5,232 bases of DNA from an uncultured Collinsella sp. Its GTDB lineage: Bacteria; Actinomycetota; Coriobacteriia; Coriobacteriales; Coriobacteriaceae. The notes under the pieces are model-generated. The model was not told where the DNA came from, searched no databases, and saw only the letters and a program-made list of their open reading frames with translations. Below, one piece after another: positions 4,783 to 5,232 of the stretch (positions are counted from its first letter, which is position 1; the number at the start of each line of letters is the position of its first letter). The translations under genes and the position numbers were made by a program. The DNA lies in contig URNJ01000124.1 of assembly GCA_900549215.1 (NCBI GenBank), positions 1 to 5,232 on the forward strand, read 5' to 3'.

Positions 4783-5232
4783 ATGGATCGCAAAAAAGCA
4801 ATCGCGCTCTCATTTTCCGTTCCCGTCGCATGGGGCTTTTCGTATCCCCTCATGAAGATCGGCATGGACAGCATGAACGCCACGAGCATCGTCGCGCTAC
4901 GCTGCATCATCGCCTTTGTGGCCTGCCTGCTGCTCTTCCACAAGCGCGCTTTCCGCATCAACCGCGACCTTATGGTCCGCGCCGCCATCATTGGCGCCAT
5001 CATGGCAACCGAGCTCACCTGCATGTGCCTGGGCTCCAGCCTCACCTCCGCCTCCACTGCCGGCTTTTTACAGAGCCTGACGGTCGTGATCGTGCCGTTT
5101 GCCAACGCTGCCCTGCTGCGCCGCGCCCCCGAGCGCAAGGTGCTCGTCGGCACCGCCATCGTCACCTGCGGCATGCTGCTGCTCTCGGGCGCCGACTTTA
5201 CCAGCCTGAACCCGGGCGCGCTCATCATGCTG
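4783..5232 (+). CDS. EamA/DMT-superfamily transporter, N-terminal part (runs off right edge)
   Basis: The first 150 codons of a drug/metabolite transporter of the EamA (formerly DUF6) type are present. Full-length members are usually near 300 residues with ten helices in two repeated halves, so roughly the first half is here. Seen: a first helix with the family pattern VAWGFSYPLMKIGMD at about residues 15-29, the ATSIVALRCIIAFVACLLLF second helix with its conserved arginine (R40), then further helices at about 66-84, 92-111 and 118-137. The TSASTAGFLQSLTVVIVP stretch is also typical. Members export amino acids, nucleotides, metabolites or drugs across the inner membrane; the substrate here is unknown. 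The start at 4783 has AAGGAG (4773-4778) four bases upstream. The gene is divergent from the LysR gene across 158 bases, a common arrangement in which the LysR protein senses the exported compound and switches on the exporter. Confidence 0.9.
   Translation, partial: MDRKKAIALSFSVPVAWGFSYPLMKIGMDSMNATSIVALRCIIAFVACLLLFHKRAFRINRDLMVRAAIIGAIMATELTCMCLGSSLTSASTAGFLQSLTVVIVPFANAALLRRAPERKVLVGTAIVTCGMLLLSGADFTSLNPGALIML

Noticed and set aside
4692..5228. Leftward open frame of 178 codons opposite the EamA gene
   Set aside because: It is antisense to an evident transporter with a strong ribosome binding site, and would span the divergent promoter region.

Overview
The window looks like chromosomal DNA from a GC-rich gut actinobacterium of the Coriobacteriia, most likely Collinsella or a close relative. 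That is an inference from the C/G-rich third codon positions, the strong AAGGAG ribosome binding sites and the gene repertoire. No 16S rRNA or other marker gene is present to confirm it. I see no rRNA, tRNA, CRISPR array, prophage or insertion-sequence transposase, and no multi-gene system that I would call new. The unusual material is in the spaces between genes and in two small membrane proteins.

Left part (1-1225): the start of an RsmJ-like 16S rRNA methyltransferase runs leftward out of the window. Just upstream on the same strand is a 47-residue single-pass membrane protein that is easily missed. A space of about 230 bases follows. It contains a striking 31-base imperfect inverted repeat, then a rightward gene for an unrecognised 133-residue four-helix membrane protein, closed by a strong 15-bp-stem terminator that can also serve the opposite strand.

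Middle (1316-2347): rlmA, a 23S rRNA guanine-N1 methyltransferase with an intact zinc finger, runs leftward. Unusual palindromic DNA lies on both sides of it. Downstream are two mutually exclusive hairpins. Upstream, between the divergent rlmA and MATE genes, is a nearly perfect palindrome of about 58 bases with an ACTAGT core and a 27-base internal period. Both resemble REP-type palindromic elements.

Right part (2348-5232): a complete MATE-family multidrug/cation antiporter gene converges on a LysR-type regulator gene. The regulator is divergent from an EamA/DMT-family transporter gene that leaves the right edge. The natural reading is that the LysR protein controls the divergent EamA exporter and possibly itself; control of the MATE gene is only a possibility. 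Functionally the window combines ribosomal RNA modification (RsmJ-like, RlmA) with two exporters and a regulator, but nothing in the sequence shows that the two groups cooperate.
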